Shown here: positions 18,792-28,104 of the stretch, in pieces | Layout: each line of letters begins with the position of its first letter | How positions within the stretch are numbered: position 1 is the stretch's first letter | DNA from: Lewinella sp. IMCC34183 | Lineage (GTDB): Bacteria; Bacteroidota; Bacteroidia; Chitinophagales; Saprospiraceae | Length of the DNA: 64,000 bases | NCBI RefSeq assembly: GCF_003390915.1 | Contig: NZ_QMEM01000005.1 | Span: 310,001 to 374,000 of the forward strand | Direction: 5' to 3' | Position numbers and translations under genes: made by a program | The notes under the pieces: model-generated | What the model saw: the letters and a program-made list of their open reading frames with translations, nothing else | Told to the model about the DNA's origin: nothing | Database searches by the model: none

Positions 18792-18832
18792 GCCGGGGAG
18801 TAATGTGTGTGTGAGAGACTCCCCGGCTTTTT
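18792..18832 (+). terminator. Strong rho-independent terminator
   Basis: A 10-bp perfect stem, GCCGGGGAGT (18792-18801) with ACTCCCCGGC (18818-18827), a 16-nt loop and a TTTTT tail. No ORF lies within several hundred bases upstream on this strand. It therefore ends either a non-coding transcript or an attenuated leader for the gene at 18913. Confidence 0.7.
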
Positions 18833-18912
18833 CCCCTGCCGCCCCTGTCGGGTGCGGACCGGACGCGCCTATCCCTTAGGCTACATCACTATCACTATGA
18901 ACCAATTTGATT

Positions 18913-19944
18913 ATGAACAACATCTACACTGTCTTACGTATTTTTCTTTGTGCACTTCTGCCGTACGCCCTCGCTGCGTCGGCGGATTGTGCCACGTGTA
19001 CCGTCACCAAGAAAAACGGTAAGCTGCACTACTCCGAAGCCTGCAGCAGCCCCAAGTCGGTCTGTACGATCGACCTCGCCCGCGACCTGGGCAGCGTGGA
19101 CCTGCTAACCTTCGTAGACCTGCGCGAGGTGACCGTCATCCTGGGTGAGGGTACTTACCCCAAGTTCCTGTCCTCTACCCTGGTGTCTGCGGGCACCTAC
19201 TTCGAGACCGACCTCACCGACGGGGTACACGTAGGGCTCGACGTAGTTGCCGCGGCCGGCAACCGGGAGCGGATCCGCGGCCTGGAGTCAGTCGGCTTCC
19301 TCAACGGAATCCTGCTCGACCTGAGCGCGCTGATCTGTCTTAACATCGACATCAACCTGTTCGGAGGTTCGGGGTCCTACATAGGGCCCTGCACCCTGGG
19401 TGACCGGGTGGTGTTCCCGGTCGAGCTGCTGAGCTGGACCACCGAGCCTACCGCGGCGGGCCTCGCATCCGACTGGCAAACCGTTTCGGAACGGGAAGCT
19501 GACTATTACCGGCTGCTGCACTCGACCGACGGGGCGACCTTCACCGAACTTACGCGTATCCCGGCCGCCGGTACCACCGACGGGCTCAGCACGTACAACT
19601 ACGTCCACGGCGACCCGAGTCCCGGTGTCAATTACTACCGACTCGAGCAGTACGACTACGACGGTACGGTACATACCCTCGGCGTCCGTACGGCCCGCTG
19701 GTCGGGGACCGGGGCGGACCGGATGACGGCCTACCCCAATCCCGCCAGCCCCGGTGCCCGGATCCGCCTGTCCACCGCGGCCGGTGACCACGCCGAGGTA
19801 CGGCTGGTCGGCCCCACCGGCCGGGTAGTGCGTTCCTACCGCCTGCCGGACAGCGGTGAACTTACCCTGCCTACCGACCTGCCATCCGGTTGTTATTACC
19901 TGCAACGCGGGGAGACGGCTATGCGGCTTCTCGTTTCCCGGTAA
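18913..19944 (+). CDS. Secreted protein with T9SS C-terminal sorting domain
   Basis: 343 residues. A signal peptide (LRIFLCALLPYALAAS) leads into a Cys-containing N-terminal part of about 150 residues with no recognised domain. A fibronectin-like segment follows (VFPVELLSWTTEP, then YYRLLHSTDGATF and NYYRLEQYDYDG). The last 75 residues are a type A sorting domain, with TAYPNPASPGARIRLS and RLVGPTGRVVRS. It should be exported and anchored by the type IX system. The ATG at 18913 is chosen over an in-frame TTG two codons earlier. A short overlapping ORF starts at 18897 in another frame. Function unknown. Confidence 0.85.
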   Translation: MNNIYTVLRIFLCALLPYALAASADCATCTVTKKNGKLHYSEACSSPKSVCTIDLARDLGSVDLLTFVDLREVTVILGEGTYPKFLSSTLVSAGTYFETDLTDGVHVGLDVVAAAGNRERIRGLESVGFLNGILLDLSALICLNIDINLFGGSGSYIGPCTLGDRVVFPVELLSWTTEPTAAGLASDWQTVSEREADYYRLLHSTDGATFTELTRIPAAGTTDGLSTYNYVHGDPSPGVNYYRLEQYDYDGTVHTLGVRTARWSGTGADRMTAYPNPASPGARIRLSTAAGDHAEVRLVGPTGRVVRSYRLPDSGELTLPTDLPSGCYYLQRGETAMRLLVSR

Positions 19945-19981
19945 GCCGACGGGTAGCATGGGGCCGGGCCGGGGGAGATAG

Positions 19982-19989
19982 TACCTTTG
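19982..19989 (+). promoter_or_regulatory. -7 promoter box, apparently leaderless gene
   Basis: Perfect TACCTTTG ending 4 nt before the ATG at 19994; transcription should begin at or next to the start codon. Confidence 0.6.
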
Positions 19990-19993
19990 CAGG

Positions 19994-21691
19994 ATGCAAT
20001 CGTCCTTTCCCCCGCTCCGGCCCCGGTGGCTGCTGCTGGCCTGGCTCGTCCTTAACCTGGTGCAGGCCGCCCTGTCGCCGCTGGATCCGGACGAGACCTA
20101 CTATTGGATGTACGCCGGTGCCCTGGACTGGGGCTACTTCGACCACCCGCCCGCGGTGGCCGTACTCGTCGGCCTCGGCCGCGACTGGCTTCCGGGATCG
20201 CTGGGCCTGCGCCTGGGACACGTACTGGCCGGCACGGCCACCGTTGCCGCTCTCTACCGGCTCCTCGGCCGACCGACCGGCTCCCCGCTCCTGCTGGCTG
20301 CGCTGCTCATCCTGGCCCAGCCCATGCTCCAGGTCTACGGGTTCATTGCCACTCCGGACGGCCCGCTCCTCCTGTTCACTACGCTGTACCTGCTGGCTTA
20401 CCGCCGGTTCCTGCGCGAGCCGACCCTGGCCGCGGGGGCGGTCTGGGGGCTCACCATGGCCGGCCTGATGTACAGCAAGTACCACGGGGCCATCGTCATT
20501 TTTTTCAGCGTGCTGCCCAATTTGTCCTTCCTCCTCCGCCGCCCCGGGGCGTGGGTCGCGGCGCTCGGCGGGATCCTGCTGTTTTTTCCCCACATCTACT
20601 GGCAGTATGCCAACGATAACCCCTCGTTGCGCTACCACTTCAGCGGACGTAATGCGCCCTACCGCCTGTCCTTCACCCTGCAGTATATCGGCAACCAGCT
20701 GCTCGTGTTCAGCCCGCTGCTGCTCTACCACTACTGGCGCACCTTTACCGTCAGTCGGGCCGCCGATTCGTTCGAGCGGGGATGTCGCTGGCTGGTGTTG
20801 GGCGTTCTGCTTTTTTTCCTGCTCTTTACGGCAAAGGGTCGGACGGAGGCCCACTGGACGGCCGCCCTGGCCGTTCCGCTGGTCTACCTGGTATTCCGGG
20901 AAGCCACGCGGCACCCGGCGTGGCAGCCCGCCCTGCGCCGGCTCTGCCTGGCCACCGCTATCCTGCTGCTGGGAGCCCGCCTGCTGCTGATCGCGCCGCG
21001 GGAGTGGCTCCCCTTCGCCAAGCCCTTCGATAACGCGCCATGGGTGGAGGACTTGCGGGACCGGGCCGCGGGATTGCCAGTGATCTTCGAGAACACCTAC
21101 CGCCTGGCGTCCCTGTACCAGTTTTATTCGGGCGGCGAGCCGGGCTTCACCCTGACGGACGTGGACTACCGCCCCAACCAGTACGACCTGTGGCGGGGAG
21201 ACACGACCCTGCGGGGCGATACCGTGTTACTGGCCGGGCAGGCCAACTGGGAAATGCCGGGCACCACCCCCTTCCGGGCCGGGCGGGTGTCCCTGCTTCT
21301 CCGTGAGGTCCCCGACTTCCAGGTGGCCCGGTTAGCCCGGTTGCGGACGCAGTCTCCCCCGCCAGACGTGCTTCGGTACGGGACCGACGCCGAAGTGACC
21401 GTTTATGCGCGCTCGCCGGTGCCGGTGAAGCTACGGGCCGCCCTTCCGGTTTGGCTCTACGCCGTCCTGCACTACTCCGACGGAAGCGTCGTTTTCTGGC
21501 GCCTGCGCCCGCTGGCCACCGAAAGGTTGCCGGCCGGGGAAGAGCGGCGGCTGTACCGCGGCCCGCTGGCGGTACCCCGGGATGCGCCCGCTGGGGAAGT
21601 CAGCCTCAGCTTTGCCCTAGGATACCGGGGCATGCCGCCGCTGGTGGCGCAGAGCGAGCCGAGCAAGGTCACCGTTCGGGCTAGGCGGTAA
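19994..21691 (+). CDS. ArnT-like membrane glycosyltransferase (GT-C)
   Basis: 565-residue polytopic protein. The first periplasmic loop has LDPDETYYWMYAG, the classic DxDE-type catalytic motif, followed by FDHPPAVAVLV and later YSKYHGAI. These match the ArnT/RgtA-type dolichyl or polyprenyl-phosphate sugar transferases. About 11 helices are followed by a C-terminal beta-rich domain of roughly 200 residues facing the periplasm. It has its own promoter box. It is the fourth GT-C enzyme in the first 22 kb. Confidence 0.9.
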   Translation: MQSSFPPLRPRWLLLAWLVLNLVQAALSPLDPDETYYWMYAGALDWGYFDHPPAVAVLVGLGRDWLPGSLGLRLGHVLAGTATVAALYRLLGRPTGSPLLLAALLILAQPMLQVYGFIATPDGPLLLFTTLYLLAYRRFLREPTLAAGAVWGLTMAGLMYSKYHGAIVIFFSVLPNLSFLLRRPGAWVAALGGILLFFPHIYWQYANDNPSLRYHFSGRNAPYRLSFTLQYIGNQLLVFSPLLLYHYWRTFTVSRAADSFERGCRWLVLGVLLFFLLFTAKGRTEAHWTAALAVPLVYLVFREATRHPAWQPALRRLCLATAILLLGARLLLIAPREWLPFAKPFDNAPWVEDLRDRAAGLPVIFENTYRLASLYQFYSGGEPGFTLTDVDYRPNQYDLWRGDTTLRGDTVLLAGQANWEMPGTTPFRAGRVSLLLREVPDFQVARLARLRTQSPPPDVLRYGTDAEVTVYARSPVPVKLRAALPVWLYAVLHYSDGSVVFWRLRPLATERLPAGEERRLYRGPLAVPRDAPAGEVSLSFALGYRGMPPLVAQSEPSKVTVRARR

Positions 21692-21796
21692 GCCGTCCGC
21701 CCCCGGACAATTATCCCGGCCGGGCCGTATAGTCGCGGCCCGGAATGACGTTACCTTTAACGTACCTCCTGCTTTATGCCGGCCGAACCTCCCTTT

Positions 21797-24700
21797 ATGC
21801 AGCGCATTTTTACCTTTCTGTTCCTCTATTTCGCCTTTACCGCCTGCCTGCAGGCCCAGATTCCCACGAGCGGAGATACTCTGTTCGGCAACGAGTGGAT
21901 CACGCCCGGACAAGTACACCTGCGCATTGATGTCGCCGACGATGGCTTCTACCGGATCGACCCGGATGCCGTGGCCGCGGCCGGCCTGCCGGCCACGGAA
22001 AGCGACGCCCAGCGCTACCGCCTGTACCACTGTGGCCAGCCCGTACCGATCGAGGTCAGTGAGGGGCGGATCTCATTTTACGGCAAGCGGACGCGGGGCG
22101 AGATGGACACCCTGCTTTTCCCGGGCGGGCGGGACGAACTGCTGAACCCCCGGTACAGCATGTATACGGACACGGCGGCCTACTACCTCACGACCACCCC
22201 GGCCCTGGAAGCCGGCGAGCGGTACGCAGCCGGTACCGCCGGCAGTACCGGCCCGGCAAGCGCGACGATCCGCCGCACCGCGGAGCAACTGTTCACCGAC
22301 CAGCAGAGTAAGTACTACCGCCGCAGCTCCGGCTCCACGATCATGTTCTCTCACTACGAGCTCGCCGAAGGCTATGGTCTGCTGAACAACAACCAACTGC
22401 TCAGCAGCAACGGCTCCACCATATCCGCCGCCGAGGTCAACCTGCCGAACGGCGTCGCGGGAACCATGGACGTAACGGTTCGTTTCGGCCTGGCCTTCGG
22501 GGACACCCACCAGCAGCGGGTGAGTATCAACGGGGCGACGGTCGATGAACTTACGTCCGAAGACTGGAGCGTGACCGAGCGGACCTATACCGTCAGCGGC
22601 AGCGGTACCCGCGCCACCCTGCGCATGGAGGGCCTGGCCGGTAAACAGGACAAGGCCAACCTGGCCTACGTGCGGGTAGAGTACCCCGCGACGCCCACCC
22701 TGACCGGCGACCAGTTACGCTTTCACCTTCCGGCCGGGGATGCGGTCTCCCTGGATTTCGGAACCGCGGGCGCATCCGCCCGTCTGTACGATCTGACCAA
22801 CGGTACCGTATACACCCCGGCCGGCGGCACCTTCGCGCTTCCCGGCAGCGGGGCGCGACGAGAGTTCGCGCTCGTCCGGGCTTACCTCGCCCCGGTGGCC
22901 GCGGTGCCGGTTTCCTTCGCTGATCTTCTTCCGGATGCGGGCGATACGTACCTGCTCCTGACGAGTCGTCGCCTCGCCGGGACCGGCGTGGAAACCCTGG
23001 CCGCGTACCGCGAAACGCCCGTGGGGGGCGGACACGGCGTTCACGTGGTATACGTGGAGGACCTCTACGAGCAATTCGGGTACGGCATTCGCCGTCACCC
23101 CCAATCCATCCGCAACTACCTGGCCGGCGCCTACCGGCGGGCGCCGGGGCTCGACTTCCTCTTCATCGTAGGAAAAGGGCGGGAGTACCTCAATCTGCGG
23201 AAAACGCAAGGACTGGCCGAGGCCTGGTCCACCTTTTTCGTGCCCAGCTTCGGCGTACCCGCCTCCGACAACCTCCTGTCGGCGGAACTCAACAGTATCG
23301 TGCCCCGCCTGGCTACGGGACGCCTCGCGGCGATCACCCCGGAGGAGGTACTCCTGTACGCCCGCAAACTCATGGCCGTGGAACGGCAGATCACCGAGGC
23401 CGGCCAGAACATCACGGACCTCGACTGGATGAAGCAGGCGCTCTTCCTCGGCGGCGGGGGCTCCGTCGCCGAGCAGGAGTACATCCGCTACAACCTGGGC
23501 ACCATGCAGCGGATCTTTGAAACAAGCAAATTTGGTGGAAACGTCACCAATGTCTTCCGTACCAGCAGCGAACCCATCGAAGACGCGCGGCAGGAGATCA
23601 TCTTTGACCGCATCAACGCGGGCACTTCCCTCATCGTCTTTCACGGCCATTCCAGCAGCCAGGGCTTCGACTTCAACATCGACAACCCCGAAAACTACGA
23701 CAACGTCAACCGCTACCCCTTCATGATCAGCCTCGGCTGTTACAGCGGAGACGCCTTTACGGAAGCCCGAAGCATCAGTGAGCGGTTCATTTTTCTCGAA
23801 GACGGCGGTGCCGTGACCTTTGCCGCCTCGAAGGGGCTCGGGTACATCAGTGCCCTGGGTACCTTCGGCCGCGCGGTCACCAATCACCTGAGCAACGACC
23901 AGTATGGAATGGGTGTCGGCTCGGCCATACGCAGCGCGATCGCCGACTACGCCACCACCACCAACTTTACCCTGGGCATCTTGCTGGAGCAGTTTGCCCT
24001 CAGTGGCGACCCGGCCTTCCGCCTGCACCCCCGCCCCGGCCCCGACCTGGTCGTGGACCCGGCCTCGGTAGCCTTCGAGCCCCGGGTGGTACCCGCACAG
24101 GATACCGGCTTCACGGTCCGGTTGCGCCTCCTCAACCTCGGCACGCGGGCGGAGACCCTCCCCGACAGTACCGTACTCCTGTTCCGGCAGCAACTCCCCT
24201 CCGGAGAGATACGCGAGCTGGGCCGCCGGACCGTGGCCGTACCCCACTACGACGAGGTGCATGACTTCCTGCTACCTACCGTGGGCCTCGAGGCGGTAGG
24301 TGCCAACCGCCTGCTGGTAACGGTCGACGTGGACGGCACCCTCACCGAACTGCCCGGCCCGGCGGCCGAGGCCAACAACGAATTGATCATCGGGAACCAG
24401 CCCGGCGCGCCGCTCACCGTAGTGGCAAACTCCGCCAAGACCGCCTTCCCTCCCGACTTCGCGCTCGTGGGCCCCGGCGTGGAACTCATTGCCGGCTCCA
24501 CCGATCCCCTGGCCCCCGAACGGACCTACCGGATACAACTGGCTGCCGATCCGAATTTTGCCACCCCCCTCCTGGACGAGGAACTCACCTCGCCCGGAGG
24601 CGTACTGCGCTACCGGCCCCAACTTACCTTCGCCGATAGCACCACCTACTACTGGCGCATCAGCCCCGACAGCAGCCGCACCGACGACGAGGGCTACCTC

Positions 24701-26773
24701 TGGGACCAAAGCAGTTTCACCTACGTCGCCGACCGGCCGGCGGACAAGGTGGGTTACGCCATTCAGGACCCCGGACAGTTTATCCGCGGAGAATCCGAGA
24801 ACATCAACCTGTCGGCCACCCAGCCCGACTGGAATTTCGCCCGGACCGCCAACGACGTAGAAATTTATAATGGCGTCTATGAGGACCGAGCCATGCCGCG
24901 GCTGGCCCTCAACGGGCTGAACCTGAACTCGCCCCACCCCTGGAAAATCCTCGTAGGCATTCAGGTGTTGGTCATCGACAGCATTTCAAATGCGCGCTGG
25001 TACCCTAACCCCGGGGACGGCCAGTACAACACCCCGCCGGGTCGCGCTTCGGTCTGGAGCTTCGACACCCGGGAGGAAGCGGGCCGCGAGGGACTCGTCA
25101 ACTTCCTGGACGAATATGTACAGGAGGGGCAGTACGTGCTCCTCTGGAGCGTGCAGCGGGGCAAGGACCTGGAGTACCACGGTCCCGAATGGCAACAGGA
25201 TTCCCTCTCGCTCGGCCGTACGGTCTACCAGGTACTAGAGGAGCAGGGAGCCGAACAGACGCGTCTCCTGGAAAGTCTCGGATCGGTGCCCTATACGTTC
25301 ATCTTCCAGAAAGGACTGGGTCCGATCGCCGAAGCGGTGGCCACTTCCCAGGACGCAAACACCCACGTGCTCTTCCCCATCCGCGAGAACTGGGCCGACG
25401 GCCGCTACGCCGGCCCGCGGGTTGGCCCCTCCCTGGAGTGGCGCTCCCTGCGGACCCGCTTTCAGGACCGCAGCATCGGAGAAGCTGACAGCTGCTATTT
25501 CCGGTTGTACGGCTTCGACCGGGAAGGAAACCGGTCCATCATCCGCGAGCAGGGCCTGCCGATCCGTTCGATCCGCAGCTTCACCTTCGACCTCACCGAC
25601 GTCGACGCGGCAACCTACCCCTACCTCCAGCCCGAGTTTCTCCTCCTGGACGAGACCGACCGCACGGTAGCGAGCCTGGACGATATTTACTTCGATTATC
25701 AGCGCCCGGGTGACGCGGCCATCAGTCCCGCCGTGGCCTATTCCGTACCCGAGCGCCTCGATCAGGGCCAGCTCGCCCGCCTGGAAGTAGGTTACGAAAA
25801 CCTGACGCCTACGCCCATGGACAGCCTGCTGGTGCAGCTCACCGTTTACGATGCCCAGAACAACGTCACGCTACTGCGCCGTCGGGAACCCCCGCTGGCG
25901 GCCGGCGGCAGCGGCGTTGCTGCTTTCGACCTGCCCACCCAGGAACTCAACACCTCCCTGCGGGTCGAGCTGCGCCTCAACCCCGACGACGACCAGCCCG
26001 AAGACATACTGTTCAATAATCGCATGAATACCGACCTGGGCGTCGGGCTCGACTACGTAGCACCCGACCTGAAGGTGTACTACGACGGGCGGACCATCCG
26101 CGACGGCGAGCTGGTCAGCGCCACCCCCGAAATCCGTATTCAGCTGCGCGACGAGAACGAGTTCCGCCGCCTGACCGATTCAAGTGCCTACTACCTGCGC
26201 CTCGCCTACCCCGACGGTGCCAAGGAAACCGTGCGCCTCTCCGACGAGCGCGTGGAGTTCGTACCGGCGGGCCCCGACGGGGACAATATGGCGGAGATCT
26301 TTTTCCGCCCGGAACTCACGAACGATGGCATCTACTCCCTTACGGTCCGGGCCACCGACCGGGCCAATAACCCGGCGGGGCGGCTGGACTACGAGCAGCG
26401 CTTCGAGGTGATCAACCAGCAGCTCATCGCCAACGTACTGACCTACCCCAACCCCTTCACCACCCAGACCCGCTTCGTTTATACCCTGACCGGCAGCGTG
26501 GCTCCGGAAGTCTTCCGCATTCAGATTATGACGGTTTCCGGGCGCGTGGTTCGCGACATCGACCTGCTGGCCTATGAAAACATTTCCGTCGGCACCCACC
26601 AGACCGATTTCGCCTGGGACGGTACCGATGAATACGGAGATCTGCTGGCGAATGGTGTTTATTTGTATCGCGTGATTACTTCCGACTCCAACGGCAGCGC
26701 GCTCGAAAAGCACGATAATGGCACCGACCAATATTTCGATAATGGATTCGGCAAGGTCGTTATTCTGCGCTAG
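21797..26773 (+). CDS. Gingipain-family (C25) cysteine peptidase, PorU2-like, with T9SS/FlgD-like C-terminus
   Basis: 1658-residue exported protein. A signal peptide ending in LQAQ is followed by an N-terminal beta domain and a caspase-like C25 peptidase domain. The catalytic dyad is visible as FHGHSSS (first His about residue 616) and SLGCYSGD (Cys about 648), a spacing like that of gingipains. Several Ig-like domains follow. The C-terminus has LTYPNPFTTQTRFVY and a FlgD-like FAWDGTDEYGD...GVYLYRV, a T9SS cargo signal. The size and long stalk resemble proteins annotated as PorU2-type sortases; true sortase activity is inference. An in-frame ATG at 21776 is an alternative start. Confidence 0.9.
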   Translation: MQRIFTFLFLYFAFTACLQAQIPTSGDTLFGNEWITPGQVHLRIDVADDGFYRIDPDAVAAAGLPATESDAQRYRLYHCGQPVPIEVSEGRISFYGKRTRGEMDTLLFPGGRDELLNPRYSMYTDTAAYYLTTTPALEAGERYAAGTAGSTGPASATIRRTAEQLFTDQQSKYYRRSSGSTIMFSHYELAEGYGLLNNNQLLSSNGSTISAAEVNLPNGVAGTMDVTVRFGLAFGDTHQQRVSINGATVDELTSEDWSVTERTYTVSGSGTRATLRMEGLAGKQDKANLAYVRVEYPATPTLTGDQLRFHLPAGDAVSLDFGTAGASARLYDLTNGTVYTPAGGTFALPGSGARREFALVRAYLAPVAAVPVSFADLLPDAGDTYLLLTSRRLAGTGVETLAAYRETPVGGGHGVHVVYVEDLYEQFGYGIRRHPQSIRNYLAGAYRRAPGLDFLFIVGKGREYLNLRKTQGLAEAWSTFFVPSFGVPASDNLLSAELNSIVPRLATGRLAAITPEEVLLYARKLMAVERQITEAGQNITDLDWMKQALFLGGGGSVAEQEYIRYNLGTMQRIFETSKFGGNVTNVFRTSSEPIEDARQEIIFDRINAGTSLIVFHGHSSSQGFDFNIDNPENYDNVNRYPFMISLGCYSGDAFTEARSISERFIFLEDGGAVTFAASKGLGYISALGTFGRAVTNHLSNDQYGMGVGSAIRSAIADYATTTNFTLGILLEQFALSGDPAFRLHPRPGPDLVVDPASVAFEPRVVPAQDTGFTVRLRLLNLGTRAETLPDSTVLLFRQQLPSGEIRELGRRTVAVPHYDEVHDFLLPTVGLEAVGANRLLVTVDVDGTLTELPGPAAEANNELIIGNQPGAPLTVVANSAKTAFPPDFALVGPGVELIAGSTDPLAPERTYRIQLAADPNFATPLLDEELTSPGGVLRYRPQLTFADSTTYYWRISPDSSRTDDEGYLWDQSSFTYVADRPADKVGYAIQDPGQFIRGESENINLSATQPDWNFARTANDVEIYNGVYEDRAMPRLALNGLNLNSPHPWKILVGIQVLVIDSISNARWYPNPGDGQYNTPPGRASVWSFDTREEAGREGLVNFLDEYVQEGQYVLLWSVQRGKDLEYHGPEWQQDSLSLGRTVYQVLEEQGAEQTRLLESLGSVPYTFIFQKGLGPIAEAVATSQDANTHVLFPIRENWADGRYAGPRVGPSLEWRSLRTRFQDRSIGEADSCYFRLYGFDREGNRSIIREQGLPIRSIRSFTFDLTDVDAATYPYLQPEFLLLDETDRTVASLDDIYFDYQRPGDAAISPAVAYSVPERLDQGQLARLEVGYENLTPTPMDSLLVQLTVYDAQNNVTLLRRREPPLAAGGSGVAAFDLPTQELNTSLRVELRLNPDDDQPEDILFNNRMNTDLGVGLDYVAPDLKVYYDGRTIRDGELVSATPEIRIQLRDENEFRRLTDSSAYYLRLAYPDGAKETVRLSDERVEFVPAGPDGDNMAEIFFRPELTNDGIYSLTVRATDRANNPAGRLDYEQRFEVINQQLIANVLTYPNPFTTQTRFVYTLTGSVAPEVFRIQIMTVSGRVVRDIDLLAYENISVGTHQTDFAWDGTDEYGDLLANGVYLYRVITSDSNGSALEKHDNGTDQYFDNGFGKVVILR

Positions 26774-26778
26774 TCACC

Positions 26779-28026
26779 GTGTCAGGTCCCTCGAGTAGTA
26801 CACAACCGGAAACCGCATCCCCCCCGTCCTTGCCGCGGCAGTGGCTTAAACTATCGCTTTGCGTTTTCTCCATTTTCCTTTTTAACTACGTAGTACCCAG
26901 TGATCTCAACAACTGGACGTTGAGCCTGAATTTCTCGATAGACCCCCTGCTCACCGACGAGGTGATGCGCCAGGAAACCGAATGGCGATACCATAATTCC
27001 GAATTCGGGCGGCGTCCGTTTATGCTGTCAGTAATGCGATACGGGACACGGTGGACGGGAATACCGTCTCCCCTTTTCTTTTCTCTGGTTCAGTTTCTAG
27101 GATACCTCGGCTGCTTAGTTGCGTTGCACCGGCTTACCTGTTTTGTGTGGCCCGGTCAACGAATCCCGCCGCTGACACTGCTCCCCTTTGTTCTGATCTT
27201 CCCAAGTGTCTTTTTATTCACGGCTCATGCACACACCTACAATGACCTTTATCAGTATATAGCCATCACGCTGCTGATGCTATTCGCCATTAGCCATCGA
27301 CCCTTCCCGGCATTATTGATGGGGTTCCTTGCCTGCATCATTCGGGAGAGCAGTCTTTTCTTTTTACCCGTACTGATGTATTTACTGAGCCGGTACGCTT
27401 ATTGGTCCCCGTGGAAAGCGGTAGCAACCGTCGCCGTGACCGCTTGCTTAAGCGTGCTGTTCCTCTACCTGTACCTTCCCGAAGAAGTCGTAGACGCTAC
27501 CGTGGCGTTTAGCCATAAGCAACGATTTGGAGCCTGGCGGGAGAATTTTGGCACCTTGTCAGATGCCAGTGAAACGCTGGTGCTCACGGTTATCATTTTG
27601 GTTCCTTTTGCTGCCGTCGCGTGGCGATTCCGTTCTCAGATAGGGAATAATGCCTTGCACAAGGACCTTGTTTACTGCTCCTTATTCGTCGCACTTGTCA
27701 ATACCCCGATCGTCTACGCTGCAGCCCTGGCCCGGGAAGCCAGGTTACTCGTGCTGCCCCTGCTGCCGTTACTCCCCGTAGTCTGCCCGATATTGCTGCA
27801 GTGCTGGAAACGGGGCGACGTCGCATCCCAGAAAATTTCGCTGCTTCAGGGAGTTGGGGCGCTCTTGCTTGGGTTGGCAGTTGCCCTGATCTACCAGCCG
27901 TCCGTAGGGGGTACCGGTTACTTTTACCGGGCATACGTATTTGTGTGGGTGGCCGGCTGGTCTCCTTTGCTGCTTCGACTAGTTACAAACCGCCTGGAAC
28001 AGGTCGACGTTTCCCCCACCAGATAG
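26779..28026 (+). CDS. Polytopic membrane protein of unknown function
   Basis: 415 residues with about ten hydrophobic helices and a short cytoplasmic N-terminus. The start is GTG at 26779, 5 nt after the peptidase stop, so it may be co-transcribed. Motif-like pieces (FIRES-type ACIIRESSLFF in the middle, VYAAALAREARLLVLPLLPL near the end) recall glycan polymerase or lipid-carrier glycosyltransferase helices, but no family can be named with confidence. Its codon use is clearly more AT-rich than that of the neighbours, which hints at recent acquisition. Confidence 0.8.
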   Translation: MSGPSSSTQPETASPPSLPRQWLKLSLCVFSIFLFNYVVPSDLNNWTLSLNFSIDPLLTDEVMRQETEWRYHNSEFGRRPFMLSVMRYGTRWTGIPSPLFFSLVQFLGYLGCLVALHRLTCFVWPGQRIPPLTLLPFVLIFPSVFLFTAHAHTYNDLYQYIAITLLMLFAISHRPFPALLMGFLACIIRESSLFFLPVLMYLLSRYAYWSPWKAVATVAVTACLSVLFLYLYLPEEVVDATVAFSHKQRFGAWRENFGTLSDASETLVLTVIILVPFAAVAWRFRSQIGNNALHKDLVYCSLFVALVNTPIVYAAALAREARLLVLPLLPLLPVVCPILLQCWKRGDVASQKISLLQGVGALLLGLAVALIYQPSVGGTGYFYRAYVFVWVAGWSPLLLRLVTNRLEQVDVSPTR

Positions 28027-28104
28027 GCTCTGGGCCACGCGATCAGGAGACGGCAGCGTATCGGCACAGCCGTACGGAAACCAACCAGAATTTCGGGCAG
28101 ACCT

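Noticed and set aside
22715-24262. 515-codon minus-strand ORF inside the C25 peptidase gene
   Set aside because: Shadow of a GC-rich coding region; low-complexity Val/Gly/Glu composition, no domain or signal.
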